From Verrucomicrobiota bacterium (GTDB taxonomy: Bacteria > Verrucomicrobiota > Kiritimatiellia > CAIQIC01 > Lenti-01), in assembly GCA_022709625.1 (NCBI GenBank), contig JAKLIL010000010.1:1-12956 (forward strand): 12,956 bases of DNA. Direction: 5' to 3'. A program made the translations under genes and the position numbers. How positions within the stretch are numbered: position 1 is the stretch's first letter; each line of letters begins with the position of its first letter. Shown here piece after piece: positions 7,626 to 12,956 of this stretch. A model generated the notes under the pieces. It was not told where the DNA came from, did no database searches, and was given only the letters and a program-made list of their open reading frames with translations.

Positions 7626-7631
7626 CAGCGC

Positions 7632-9071
7632 ATGGATGTCAACGGCGAAGCGCCTCAATCCGGATCGCCTGGCCAGGTCTGGCTGGATGCCCTCCCGCCC
7701 GGAATGGCGCGGGCGGCGGCGGATGCGCTGGCCCGGCTGCCGACGGCTGCGGCGGCCGCGGGCGATGCCCTTCCGGAAGTCGTCGCCGCGTGGACCTTGG
7801 CCGCTCCCGAAACCGCGGCGCGCTTGCTGGAAGCGTGGCTGGCGTCGGTGGACGACGCCGGCCAACTCCACCCGCCTTGTCCCATCGCCTGCCAATGGGC
7901 GGAACGCATCGCCGCGGTCCTGCCGGATCGGCAATCGTTCGTGGCCCGCGTCCTGCCGGCTCTGGCGCGGCTGGCCGAACGGCAATTCGACGGCTACGAT
8001 GCCGCGGGCACGGGCCTGCCGCAATGGCCGGCGCCGGCGGCGGCGTTGTTTCCCGGCGAATTTGCCCCGGGTCGGTTCACCGTGGATCTGGCGGTGCTGT
8101 TGGCGAACGAAGCGGCCGCCTTCGGCCGGCTGGCGGCCGGTCAAACCGGGTTCGACCGCGCGCTCGACGAGGCCGAAGGCGAACGGCGCGAACTCGACGG
8201 CTGGCTTGCGGACGACCTCTGGGACGAGGAGTCCTCCGCGTTCCATCGCCGCGACGCCGGTCGGGCCAGCGTGCCGGACGATTCGCCCTGCGGCTTGTTT
8301 CCCCTCGTGTGGGAAGGGCGGACGGACGCGATGGTCGAAGGGTTGCGGCCCCGCGCGGCAACCGCGAACTATGCGGCGTGGCCGCTGCGGGCGCGCGCGC
8401 TCTTTTTCGCCCTGCTGCTGCGGACGCCGCATAAAAGCGTGGTGGCGCGGCTGCGCCAGACCCCCCTACCGGCCACGGCCGCGCCGGCGGAACAGGCGGC
8501 CTGGACCGTCTTGACGCTGGGCGCCGAGGCCTTGCGCGCGCCCCACGTGCACGGCATGCCCCGTTTGGCGCGGTGGGTGGACGCGCATGGGCGCGGCCTG
8601 GCGCGCGGCCTCGCGGCGGCCGCGCTCGCGCTGGTCGTGGCGTTGCTGGGGTGGTGGATCCTCCAGCGCGAAAAACCGCTGGCCATCGGCACCGGCGAAC
8701 TGGAACGGCAGGCCCGGCAGGCGTGCGCGGAAGGCAAGCACGACCGCGCAGCCGCGCGGTACCGCCAAGCCGCGCGGCGCGGCGACGCCACGTACTTCCG
8801 CTATCGGCTGGCGGGCGAATGGATGCACCTGGGCCACGCGGCCGAAGCCGAGGCGGCCTATCGCGCCATGCTTGCCGAGGCGCCGGACACGCCCAACGCG
8901 CGCATGAATCTGGCGCTGGCCGTCCTGCGGCAAGGGCGCCGCGCGGAGGCCCGCGAACTCTACGCGGCCTTGGCGGAGGAGCCCGGCGCGGCCGCGCATC
9001 CGGAATTGGCGGCGCGCGCGCGGCTGGCCGTCGAACTGCTCGACCGGCAACTCGCGCTGGACCGCGAGTGA
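7632..9071 (+). CDS. Membrane protein: helical-toroid (six-hairpin glycosidase-like) N-terminus, one TM helix, C-terminal TPRs
   Basis: A 479-residue protein with three regions. Residues about 45-265 are helical. They carry elements reminiscent of six-hairpin glycosidases (GH63/GH15-like), such as PPCPIACQWAERI (81-93), FDGYDAAGTGLPQWP (119-133) and DGWLADDLWDEESSAFHRRD (189-208). The clear acidic catalytic pairs of active enzymes are not evident, so this part may be degenerate. One strong TM helix lies at about 325-345 (LARGLAAAALALVVALLGWW). After it come two to three TPR-like repeats from about 355 to 470 (for example AAEAEAAYRAMLAEAPDTPNARMNLALAVLRQG), ending LDRE. There is no N-terminal signal peptide, so the N-terminal region is predicted cytoplasmic and the TPRs periplasmic, or the reverse. 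It is divergent from the SH3 operon and upstream of the HMA gene. I recognise no named family; the TPR and TM calls are firmer than the glycosidase resemblance. Confidence 0.7.
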   Translation: MDVNGEAPQSGSPGQVWLDALPPGMARAAADALARLPTAAAAAGDALPEVVAAWTLAAPETAARLLEAWLASVDDAGQLHPPCPIACQWAERIAAVLPDRQSFVARVLPALARLAERQFDGYDAAGTGLPQWPAPAAALFPGEFAPGRFTVDLAVLLANEAAAFGRLAAGQTGFDRALDEAEGERRELDGWLADDLWDEESSAFHRRDAGRASVPDDSPCGLFPLVWEGRTDAMVEGLRPRAATANYAAWPLRARALFFALLLRTPHKSVVARLRQTPLPATAAPAEQAAWTVLTLGAEALRAPHVHGMPRLARWVDAHGRGLARGLAAAALALVVALLGWWILQREKPLAIGTGELERQARQACAEGKHDRAAARYRQAARRGDATYFRYRLAGEWMHLGHAAEAEAAYRAMLAEAPDTPNARMNLALAVLRQGRRAEARELYAALAEEPGAAAHPELAARARLAVELLDRQLALDRE

Positions 9072-9072
9072 G

Positions 9073-9095
9073 GCGGCCGGCCGTTTTTGGGCCGC
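9073..9095 (+). terminator. GC-rich inverted repeat after the TPR gene
   Basis: GCGGCC (9073-9078) and GGCCGC (9090-9095) can form a 6-bp stem starting one base after the TGA. A run of five T lies at 9084-9088 inside the loop, directly after a smaller CGGCCGGCCG palindrome. Either fold could give weak termination before the promoter of the next gene. Confidence 0.3.
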
Positions 9096-9107
9096 GCGGC
9101 GCGGGCG

Positions 9108-9136
9108 TTGACAGGGTGGCGGCGGGGTGGAATAGT
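9108..9136 (+). promoter_or_regulatory. Promoter-like element before the HMA lipoprotein gene
   Basis: A perfect TTGACA (9108-9113) lies 17 bases before AATAGT (9131-9136), which matches four of six bases of the -10 consensus. Downstream there is a GGAGG at 9150-9154, six bases before the ATG at 9161. This is the best sigma-70-type promoter in the GC-rich part and would drive the HMA gene, pepA and possibly xerD. Confidence 0.5.
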
Positions 9137-9160
9137 CGCCACAACCATCGGAGGCGAGGC

Positions 9161-9511
9161 ATGGACAGGAAGATCATCGGACAACTCGTGCTGGCGGCGC
9201 TGGTCGCGGCGGGCGCGGGCTGTTTCCGCAACACGGTTTCGACCATCGAACTGAAAATCCCCGCGATGAAGACCGACGCCTGCGGGCAACTGGTTCAGTC
9301 CGCCGTGGGGCGGCTCGGGGAGGGGGCGATCCTCGACGTGCGCCTCGACCCGGCGGCGCAAACCGCGTGGGTAAAGTACGACAACGTCCGGCTGGGGCGG
9401 CGCAACATCGAAGTGGCCGTGCGCAACGCGGGCTTCGCGGTGAACGATCTGCCCGCCAACGAAGAGGCGCGGAAAAAACTGGCTCCGGAATGCGGCGGCG
9501 ATGAAAAGTAG
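9161..9511 (+). CDS. Heavy-metal-associated (HMA) domain lipoprotein with a single motif cysteine
   Basis: A 116-residue exported protein. The start at 9161 has a good GGAGG ribosome binding site. A short signal peptide (MDRKIIGQLVLAALVAAGAG) leads to Cys21, a probable though weak lipobox. The rest is a ferredoxin-like HMA/MerP fold: TIELKIPAMKTDACGQLVQS (29-48), then GAILDVRLDPAAQTAWVKYD and IEVAVRNAGFAVNDLPA. In classic metal chaperones the loop is MxCxxC. Here it reads M-K-T-D-A-C, keeping only the second Cys (Cys41), with one more Cys near the C-terminus (Cys111, PECGG). Metal binding is therefore uncertain and may use Cys41 plus Cys111. The gene overlaps pepA by 11 bases in another frame, implying co-transcription and coupling, although the two products should act in different compartments. 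Confidence 0.78.
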   Translation: MDRKIIGQLVLAALVAAGAGCFRNTVSTIELKIPAMKTDACGQLVQSAVGRLGEGAILDVRLDPAAQTAWVKYDNVRLGRRNIEVAVRNAGFAVNDLPANEEARKKLAPECGGDEK

Positions 9512-10973
9512 GCTTCGGTTCGCGTGGGGCGCCGGGCCGGCGCAGGCGCGCGTGGCCCTGGTGCAGGGCGGCCGCCTGCTGGCGCCGCCGGCGTGGCCCA
9601 TCGGCGAACGGCGCGCGCTGGCGGCGTGGCTTGCGGCGGCGAAATTCGAGGGCGCGCCGGCAACGACGGCTTGGCCGCCGGGCGTGGCAAACCCCGTGCT
9701 GCTGGTGGGCATCGGCACTCCGCGGGAATTCCACGCGGCGCGGTGGCGGCGGGCCTGGGCGGCGGCGGGCCGCGCCTTGGCCAAGGCGGACGCCGTGGCG
9801 TCCGCGGCGTTTGCATGGCCGGAAAAAACGGACTTCCCCATGGCCCCGGCCGAGCTGGCGGAACTGGCGGCGGCGGGACTCGCCGCGGGGGCGTATGCGT
9901 TCGAGGATTTCAAGTCGAAGAAGCGCGCGCGCGGTTTCGAATTCCGTTGGCTCGGGGCCACGCTGGCCACGCCGGCGGTGCGCGCCGCCGTACGACGGTC
10001 GGCCATCGCCGGCGAAACGCTCGCCGCGGTGCGCGATCTCGCCAACCGACCGGCGAACGAACTGGGGCCGATGGAACTGGCGGCGCACGCCAAGAGGCTG
10101 GCGCGGCAAGCAGGCCTACCCTGCCGCGTGTGGGACATGGCGGCCTTGAAGCGGGAGCGGTGCGGCGCGTTGTTGGCGGTGGCGCAGGGCAGCCGCCGGC
10201 CGGGTTGCCTGATTCGCTTGGCCTACGCGGGCCGGCGGGGCAGCCGCCGGAAGCCGCTGGTGGTCGTGGGCAAGGCGGTGACCTTCGATTCGGGTGGCAT
10301 CAGCCTGAAGCCGCCGAAGCACATGGACTGGATGAAATTCGACAAGAGCGGCGGCATGACCGCGCTGGCGGCGGTGTTGCTCGCGGCGCGGCTGAAACTG
10401 GATCGGCCCGTGATCGCCTACGTTCCCGCGGCGGAAAACATGCCCGGCGGCGGCGCGGCGCGGCCCGGCGACATCGTGACGGCCCGCAACGGCAAAACCA
10501 TCGAAATCCTCAACACCGATGCGGAAGGGCGCCTGATCCTGGCCGACGCCCTGTCCTTCGCGGCAGAGGAAAAACCCGCCGCCATCGTCGACGTCGCGAC
10601 CCTGACGGGTGCCGTGATCATCGCGCTGGGCCACGAAGCCACGGCCGTGCTGGGCAACGACGACGCCCTGGTTACCGAACTGATGCTGGCGGGCGAGGCC
10701 GTGGGCGAACGACTGTGGCCGCTGCCGCTCTGGCCGGAATACGACGAGATGCTCAAGGGCCAGTTCGGGGATTTGAAGAACGTCGGGGACGGTTCGGCCG
10801 GCACCATTGCCGGCGCGGCGTTCCTGAAGCAATTCGTCCCCGCGGACGTCCCGTGGGCGCATCTGGACGTGGCCGGCACGGCTTGGCTGGAAAAGGACGA
10901 ATCCTACGGGGTCCCGGGGGCCACGCTGGCCGGCGCCCGCCTGCTGGCGGCTTGGGCCGCGCGTTCGCGCTAG
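9501..10973 (+). CDS. pepA: Leucyl aminopeptidase, family M17 (PepA)
   Basis: A 490-residue cytosolic dinuclear-metal aminopeptidase that removes N-terminal residues from peptides in protein turnover. Active-site residues equivalent to those of the E. coli enzyme are present: Lys258 and Asp263 in VGKAVTFDSGG, Lys270 in ISLKP, Asp281 in MKFDKSGG, and Asp340, Glu342 and Arg344 in the signature NTDAEGRLILADAL. NVGDGSAGTIAGAAFLKQF and WAHLDVAGTAW close the domain. The N-terminal ~165 residues form the more variable macro-like domain. One departure is D-K-S-G-G where most homologues have D-M-x-G-A, placing Lys282 next to the metal ligand. The start overlaps the HMA gene by 11 bases and xerD follows 26 bp after the stop, so the three are probably one transcription unit. 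Confidence 0.95.
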   Translation: MKSRLRFAWGAGPAQARVALVQGGRLLAPPAWPIGERRALAAWLAAAKFEGAPATTAWPPGVANPVLLVGIGTPREFHAARWRRAWAAAGRALAKADAVASAAFAWPEKTDFPMAPAELAELAAAGLAAGAYAFEDFKSKKRARGFEFRWLGATLATPAVRAAVRRSAIAGETLAAVRDLANRPANELGPMELAAHAKRLARQAGLPCRVWDMAALKRERCGALLAVAQGSRRPGCLIRLAYAGRRGSRRKPLVVVGKAVTFDSGGISLKPPKHMDWMKFDKSGGMTALAAVLLAARLKLDRPVIAYVPAAENMPGGGAARPGDIVTARNGKTIEILNTDAEGRLILADALSFAAEEKPAAIVDVATLTGAVIIALGHEATAVLGNDDALVTELMLAGEAVGERLWPLPLWPEYDEMLKGQFGDLKNVGDGSAGTIAGAAFLKQFVPADVPWAHLDVAGTAWLEKDESYGVPGATLAGARLLAAWAARSR

Positions 10974-10999
10974 GAATCTTTTGGGCCCGGGGCTGCGCC

Positions 11000-11902
11000 A
11001 TGCGCTTCCTGCTCGACCAGTTCATGGATCACCTGACCTTGGAGCGCGGGCTGAGCCAGAACACCCGTTTGGCCTACCGCCGCGATCTCGCGGATTTCCT
11101 TGAATTCATGGCGCGCCGCGGGCGCGGGGGCATCCAGGAAACCCAGCGGCGGGACATTCTCGATTTTCTGATGGCGGGCAAGCAAAAGGGCTTGGTCGCC
11201 GCCACCCTGGCGCGCCGGCTGGTGGCCATCAAGGTCTTCTTCCGTTATCTGGCGGGCGAGGGACTGCTCGCCACGAACGTCGCCGACGCCATGGATTCCC
11301 CGCGCCTGTGGAAAATCCTCCCGCCGACCCTGTCCATCGCGGAAGTGGACCGGCTGCTGGCCGCGCCGAAGCCGGACAGCGTGAAAGGCCTGCGCGACCG
11401 CGCCGTGCTCGAAACCTTCTACGCGACGGGCCTGCGGGTCAGCGAACTGGCCGGCCTGACCTTGTCTTCGCTGCACTTCGACGCGGAATACGTGCGCTGC
11501 ATCGGCAAGGGCGACAAGGAACGGGTGGTGCCCATCGGGCGGCGCGCCATCGACGCGGTGCGCGCCTGGCTGGAGCGCGGTCGGCCCGCGTACGCCGGAC
11601 GCGGGGGCGGCGCCTGCCCAGCCGTCTTCCTTTCCCGGCGGGGGCGGTCCTTGAACCGGATAACCCTGTGGAGGCAAATCCGGGCCTACGCGCGGCAAGC
11701 GGGCATCCGCAAGCGGATCTCGCCCCACGTGCTGCGGCATTCCTTCGCCTCGCATCTGCTGGCCAACGGCGCCTCGCTGCGGGTCATCCAGGAGATGCTC
11801 GGCCACGCGGACATCTCGACAACGCAGATCTACACACACGTTACCGGCAAACAATTAAAGAAAAACTACGAACGGTTTCACCCGCGGGCAGCATCTAAGT
11901 AG
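11000..11902 (+). CDS. xerD: Tyrosine recombinase XerD (chromosome dimer resolution)
   Basis: A 300-residue site-specific recombinase of full length. The N-terminal SAM-like domain (FMDHLTLERGLSQNTRLAYR, residues 8-27) is followed by the catalytic domain. All six key residues are present at E. coli-like spacing: Arg146 (ATGLRVSEL), Lys170 (GKGDKERVVP), His243 and Arg246 (HVLRHSF), His269 (LGHADIST) and Tyr278 (QIYTHV). XerD rather than XerC is favoured by the N-terminal wording and the IxTTQIYTHV tail, but the two are hard to separate without a tree. It normally acts with a partner at dif during cell division. The start at 11000 lies 26 bp after pepA and has no clear Shine-Dalgarno. The last ~20 codons, from about 11,833, are visibly less GC-rich. 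A recombinase next to tRNA genes is not by itself a sign of an integrated element here: no phage or conjugation genes flank it. Confidence 0.9.
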   Translation: MRFLLDQFMDHLTLERGLSQNTRLAYRRDLADFLEFMARRGRGGIQETQRRDILDFLMAGKQKGLVAATLARRLVAIKVFFRYLAGEGLLATNVADAMDSPRLWKILPPTLSIAEVDRLLAAPKPDSVKGLRDRAVLETFYATGLRVSELAGLTLSSLHFDAEYVRCIGKGDKERVVPIGRRAIDAVRAWLERGRPAYAGRGGGACPAVFLSRRGRSLNRITLWRQIRAYARQAGIRKRISPHVLRHSFASHLLANGASLRVIQEMLGHADISTTQIYTHVTGKQLKKNYERFHPRAASK

Positions 11903-11944
11903 TTTCGCTCGCATTTTCCTCTGCAAAAACCCTCGCTTTTGGAC

Positions 11945-11973
11945 TTGCAAGTTGAAAATCTCTTCGCTAATAT
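11945..11973 (+). promoter_or_regulatory. Candidate promoter for the tRNA-tuf unit
   Basis: In the AT-rich gap between xerD and the first tRNA, TTGCAA (11945-11950) and TAATAT (11968-11973) are 17 bases apart, giving a start about 50 bases before tRNA-Tyr. An alternative pair is TTGAAA (11973-11978) with TAGAAA (11995-12000), spacing 16. Nothing else recognisable lies in 11,903-12,032; no strong terminator for xerD is seen. Confidence 0.4.
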
Positions 11974-12032
11974 TGAAAATTTGCTATTTGGCTCTAGAAA
12001 AGCGCCGAAAGCATTAAAGAGAACGGTTAACT

Positions 12033-12120
12033 GCATGGGTGGTCGAGCGGTCAATGGCATCGGGCTGTAAACCCGACGGGTTAATTCCCTACGTAGGTTC
12101 AAATCCTACCCCATGCACCA
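12033..12120 (+). tRNA. tRNA-Tyr (anticodon GTA), CCA encoded
   Basis: Class II tRNA with a long variable arm. The acceptor stem GCATGGG/CCCATGC pairs perfectly. The anticodon stem TCGGG/CCCGA encloses loop CTGTAAA, with anticodon GTA at 12067-12069. The T arm is GTAGG-TTCAAAT-CCTAC. The discriminator is A, followed by an encoded CCA at 12118-12120. It is the first of a Tyr-Gly-Thr row leading to tuf, an order found in many bacteria. Confidence 0.95.
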
Positions 12121-12131
12121 TTATTTTGAAA

Positions 12132-12145
12132 TTTCAGATCTGAAA
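12132..12145. repeat. 14-base palindrome between tRNA-Tyr and tRNA-Gly
   Basis: TTTCAGATCTGAAA is a perfect inverted repeat (5-bp stem with GATC loop). The word ATTTCAGAT at 12131-12139 occurs again at 12152-12160. It may be a spacer fold involved in tRNA processing, or chance in AT-rich sequence. Confidence 0.35.
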
Positions 12146-12162
12146 GTTGAGATTTCAGATGT

Positions 12163-12235
12163 GCGGGAGTAGCTCAGTTGGTAGAGCGTCAGCCTTCCAA
12201 GCTGAATGTCGCGAGTTCGAATCTCGTCCGCCGCT
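12163..12235 (+). tRNA. tRNA-Gly (anticodon TCC), two acceptor-stem mismatches
   Basis: Cloverleaf with D arm GCTC/GAGC, anticodon stem TCAGC/GCTGA, loop CTTCCAA (anticodon TCC at 12196-12198), and T arm GCGAG-TTCGAAT-CTCGT. The acceptor strands are GCGGGAG and CCGCCGC, which pair at positions 1-4 and 7 but give G5-G68 and A6-C67 mismatches. The discriminator is T and no CCA is encoded. The rest is canonical, so it is probably functional, but the inner acceptor stem is unusual. Confidence 0.88.
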
Positions 12236-12284
12236 CTCCTTTTTTGTCGGCACTTTGCAAAGGCAGGTGGTGACAAAATATTTT

Positions 12285-12356
<72 letters not shown>

Positions 12357-12368
12357 CGAATAGCGAAT

Positions 12369-12446
12369 AGCGTTGTAGCTCAGTGGCAGAGCGGTCCGGC
12401 ACTTGTGTCGGAAAGGTCGTGGGCTCAAAACCCATCAACGGTTCCA
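12369..12446 (+). tRNA. tRNA-Thr-like element with aberrant anticodon arm, possibly a pseudo-tRNA
   Basis: This strongly resembles the tRNA-Thr gene just upstream: it shares GTTGTAGCTCAG, GGCAGAGC/GGTAGAGC, AGGTCGTG and CATCAAC. The acceptor strands are AGCGTTG/CAACGGT with one G-G mismatch. The D arm is intact and CCA is encoded at 12444-12446. The anticodon arm is abnormal. Three extra bases leave either a 10-base loop (GCACTTGTGT, 12399-12408) on stem TCCG/CGGA, or a 7-bp helix closed by CTTG. No standard 7-base loop with U33 and a purine at 37 can be drawn, so no anticodon is assigned. The T loop CTCAAAA lacks the near-invariant first T. A CGAATAG direct repeat (12357-12363, 12364-12370) runs into its 5' end. 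It may be a decayed duplicate, an unusual tRNA, or a tRNA-like part of the tuf leader. Confidence 0.6.
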
Positions 12447-12485
12447 TATTATTTCACACAAATTGAATAAAACATTTTCAAACCA

Positions 12486-12956
12486 ATGGCAAAAGAGACA
12501 TTTGTTCGCAGCAAGCCGCACGTAAATATTGGCACGATCGGTCACGTAGACCACGGCAAAACAACGCTGACGGCTGCCATTACTTACGTACTTTCGCAGA
12601 AGGGTCTGGCTAAGAAGACGGACTACGCTGCCATTGATGCTGCCCCGGAAGAAAAAGAACGCGGTATCACCATCAATACGGCGCACGTTGAATACGAAAC
12701 GGTAAAGCGTCACTACGCACACGTTGACTGCCCGGGTCACGCCGACTACGTTAAAAACATGATCACGGGTGCCGCCCAAATGGACGGTGCTATAGTTGTT
12801 TGCGCTGCAACTGACGGCCCAATGCCACAGACGCGCGAGCACATCCTTCTCGCCCGCCAGGTAGGCGTTCCGCGTATCGTTGTTTTCATGAACAAAGTTG
12901 ACCTGGTTGATGACCCGGAAATGCTTGAACTCGTTGACATGGAACTTCGCGAACTG
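12486..12956 (+). CDS. tuf: Elongation factor Tu, N-terminal part (continues beyond window)
   Basis: EF-Tu carries aminoacyl-tRNA to the ribosome as a GTPase. The 157 codons present cover most of the G domain. They include the P-loop GHVDHGKT (residues 19-26), the switch I region PEEKERGITINTAHVEYET, DCPGH in switch II and NKVD for guanine recognition. The gene is intact to the window edge. No Shine-Dalgarno precedes the ATG; the upstream stretch (AACATTTTCAAACCA) is A/T-rich, a style common in Bacteroidota. GTT, GCT, GTA and CGT codons are frequent, unlike the GC-ending codons of the genes before 11,830, which may reflect high expression, transfer or assembly. It follows the tRNA row with a 39-base gap and is probably co-transcribed with it. 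Confidence 0.97.
   Translation, partial: MAKETFVRSKPHVNIGTIGHVDHGKTTLTAAITYVLSQKGLAKKTDYAAIDAAPEEKERGITINTAHVEYETVKRHYAHVDCPGHADYVKNMITGAAQMDGAIVVCAATDGPMPQTREHILLARQVGVPRIVVFMNKVDLVDDPEMLELVDMELREL

Noticed and set aside
11000..12120. Integrase next to a tRNA gene as the end of a genomic island
   Set aside because: The recombinase has XerD features and sits with pepA. No tRNA fragment repeat (att site), phage, or conjugation gene is seen. xerD near a tRNA-tuf cluster is a normal chromosomal arrangement in several phyla.

Overview
The window is mostly very GC-rich, densely packed bacterial chromosome (about 1-11,830). It ends in a clearly AT-richer stretch with a tRNA cluster and the start of tuf (about 11,900-12,956). 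Lipoproteins, a secreted SH3-domain protein and an electron-transfer flavoprotein:quinone oxidoreductase point to a free-living Gram-negative, respiring organism. I cannot name the species. The SH3 / Pro-Ala / C-terminal-domain protein and overall gene style recall PVC-type bacteria, whereas the EF-Tu sequence and the lack of a Shine-Dalgarno before tuf look more Bacteroidota-like. Both impressions rest on family memory, not on a search.

Layout. Minus strand 1-2150: a flippase-like membrane protein, then an ETF:quinone oxidoreductase cut by the window edge. Plus strand 2185-3021: a secreted or lipoprotein beta-propeller. Minus strand 3031-5040: a GT32-type glycosyltransferase, a 53-residue membrane protein and an aldose-1-epimerase-like protein. 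Minus strand 5087-7550: a tightly overlapping operon of SH3-domain protein, nadD and rsfS. A divergent promoter region lies at 7551-7631. Plus strand 7632-11902: an unusual helical-toroid/TM/TPR protein, a heavy-metal-associated-domain lipoprotein overlapping pepA (M17 leucyl aminopeptidase), and xerD. Then come tRNA-Tyr, tRNA-Gly, tRNA-Thr, a fourth tRNA-Thr-like element with an abnormal anticodon arm, and the 5' part of tuf.

Most genes are housekeeping: NAD synthesis, ribosome silencing, peptide turnover, chromosome dimer resolution and translation elongation. I see no defence system, prophage, CRISPR array or insertion sequence. The most unusual items are the aberrant tRNA-like gene before tuf, the composition break between xerD and the tRNAs, the degenerate glycosidase-like/TPR membrane fusion, and the SH3 protein translationally coupled to nadD-rsfS.
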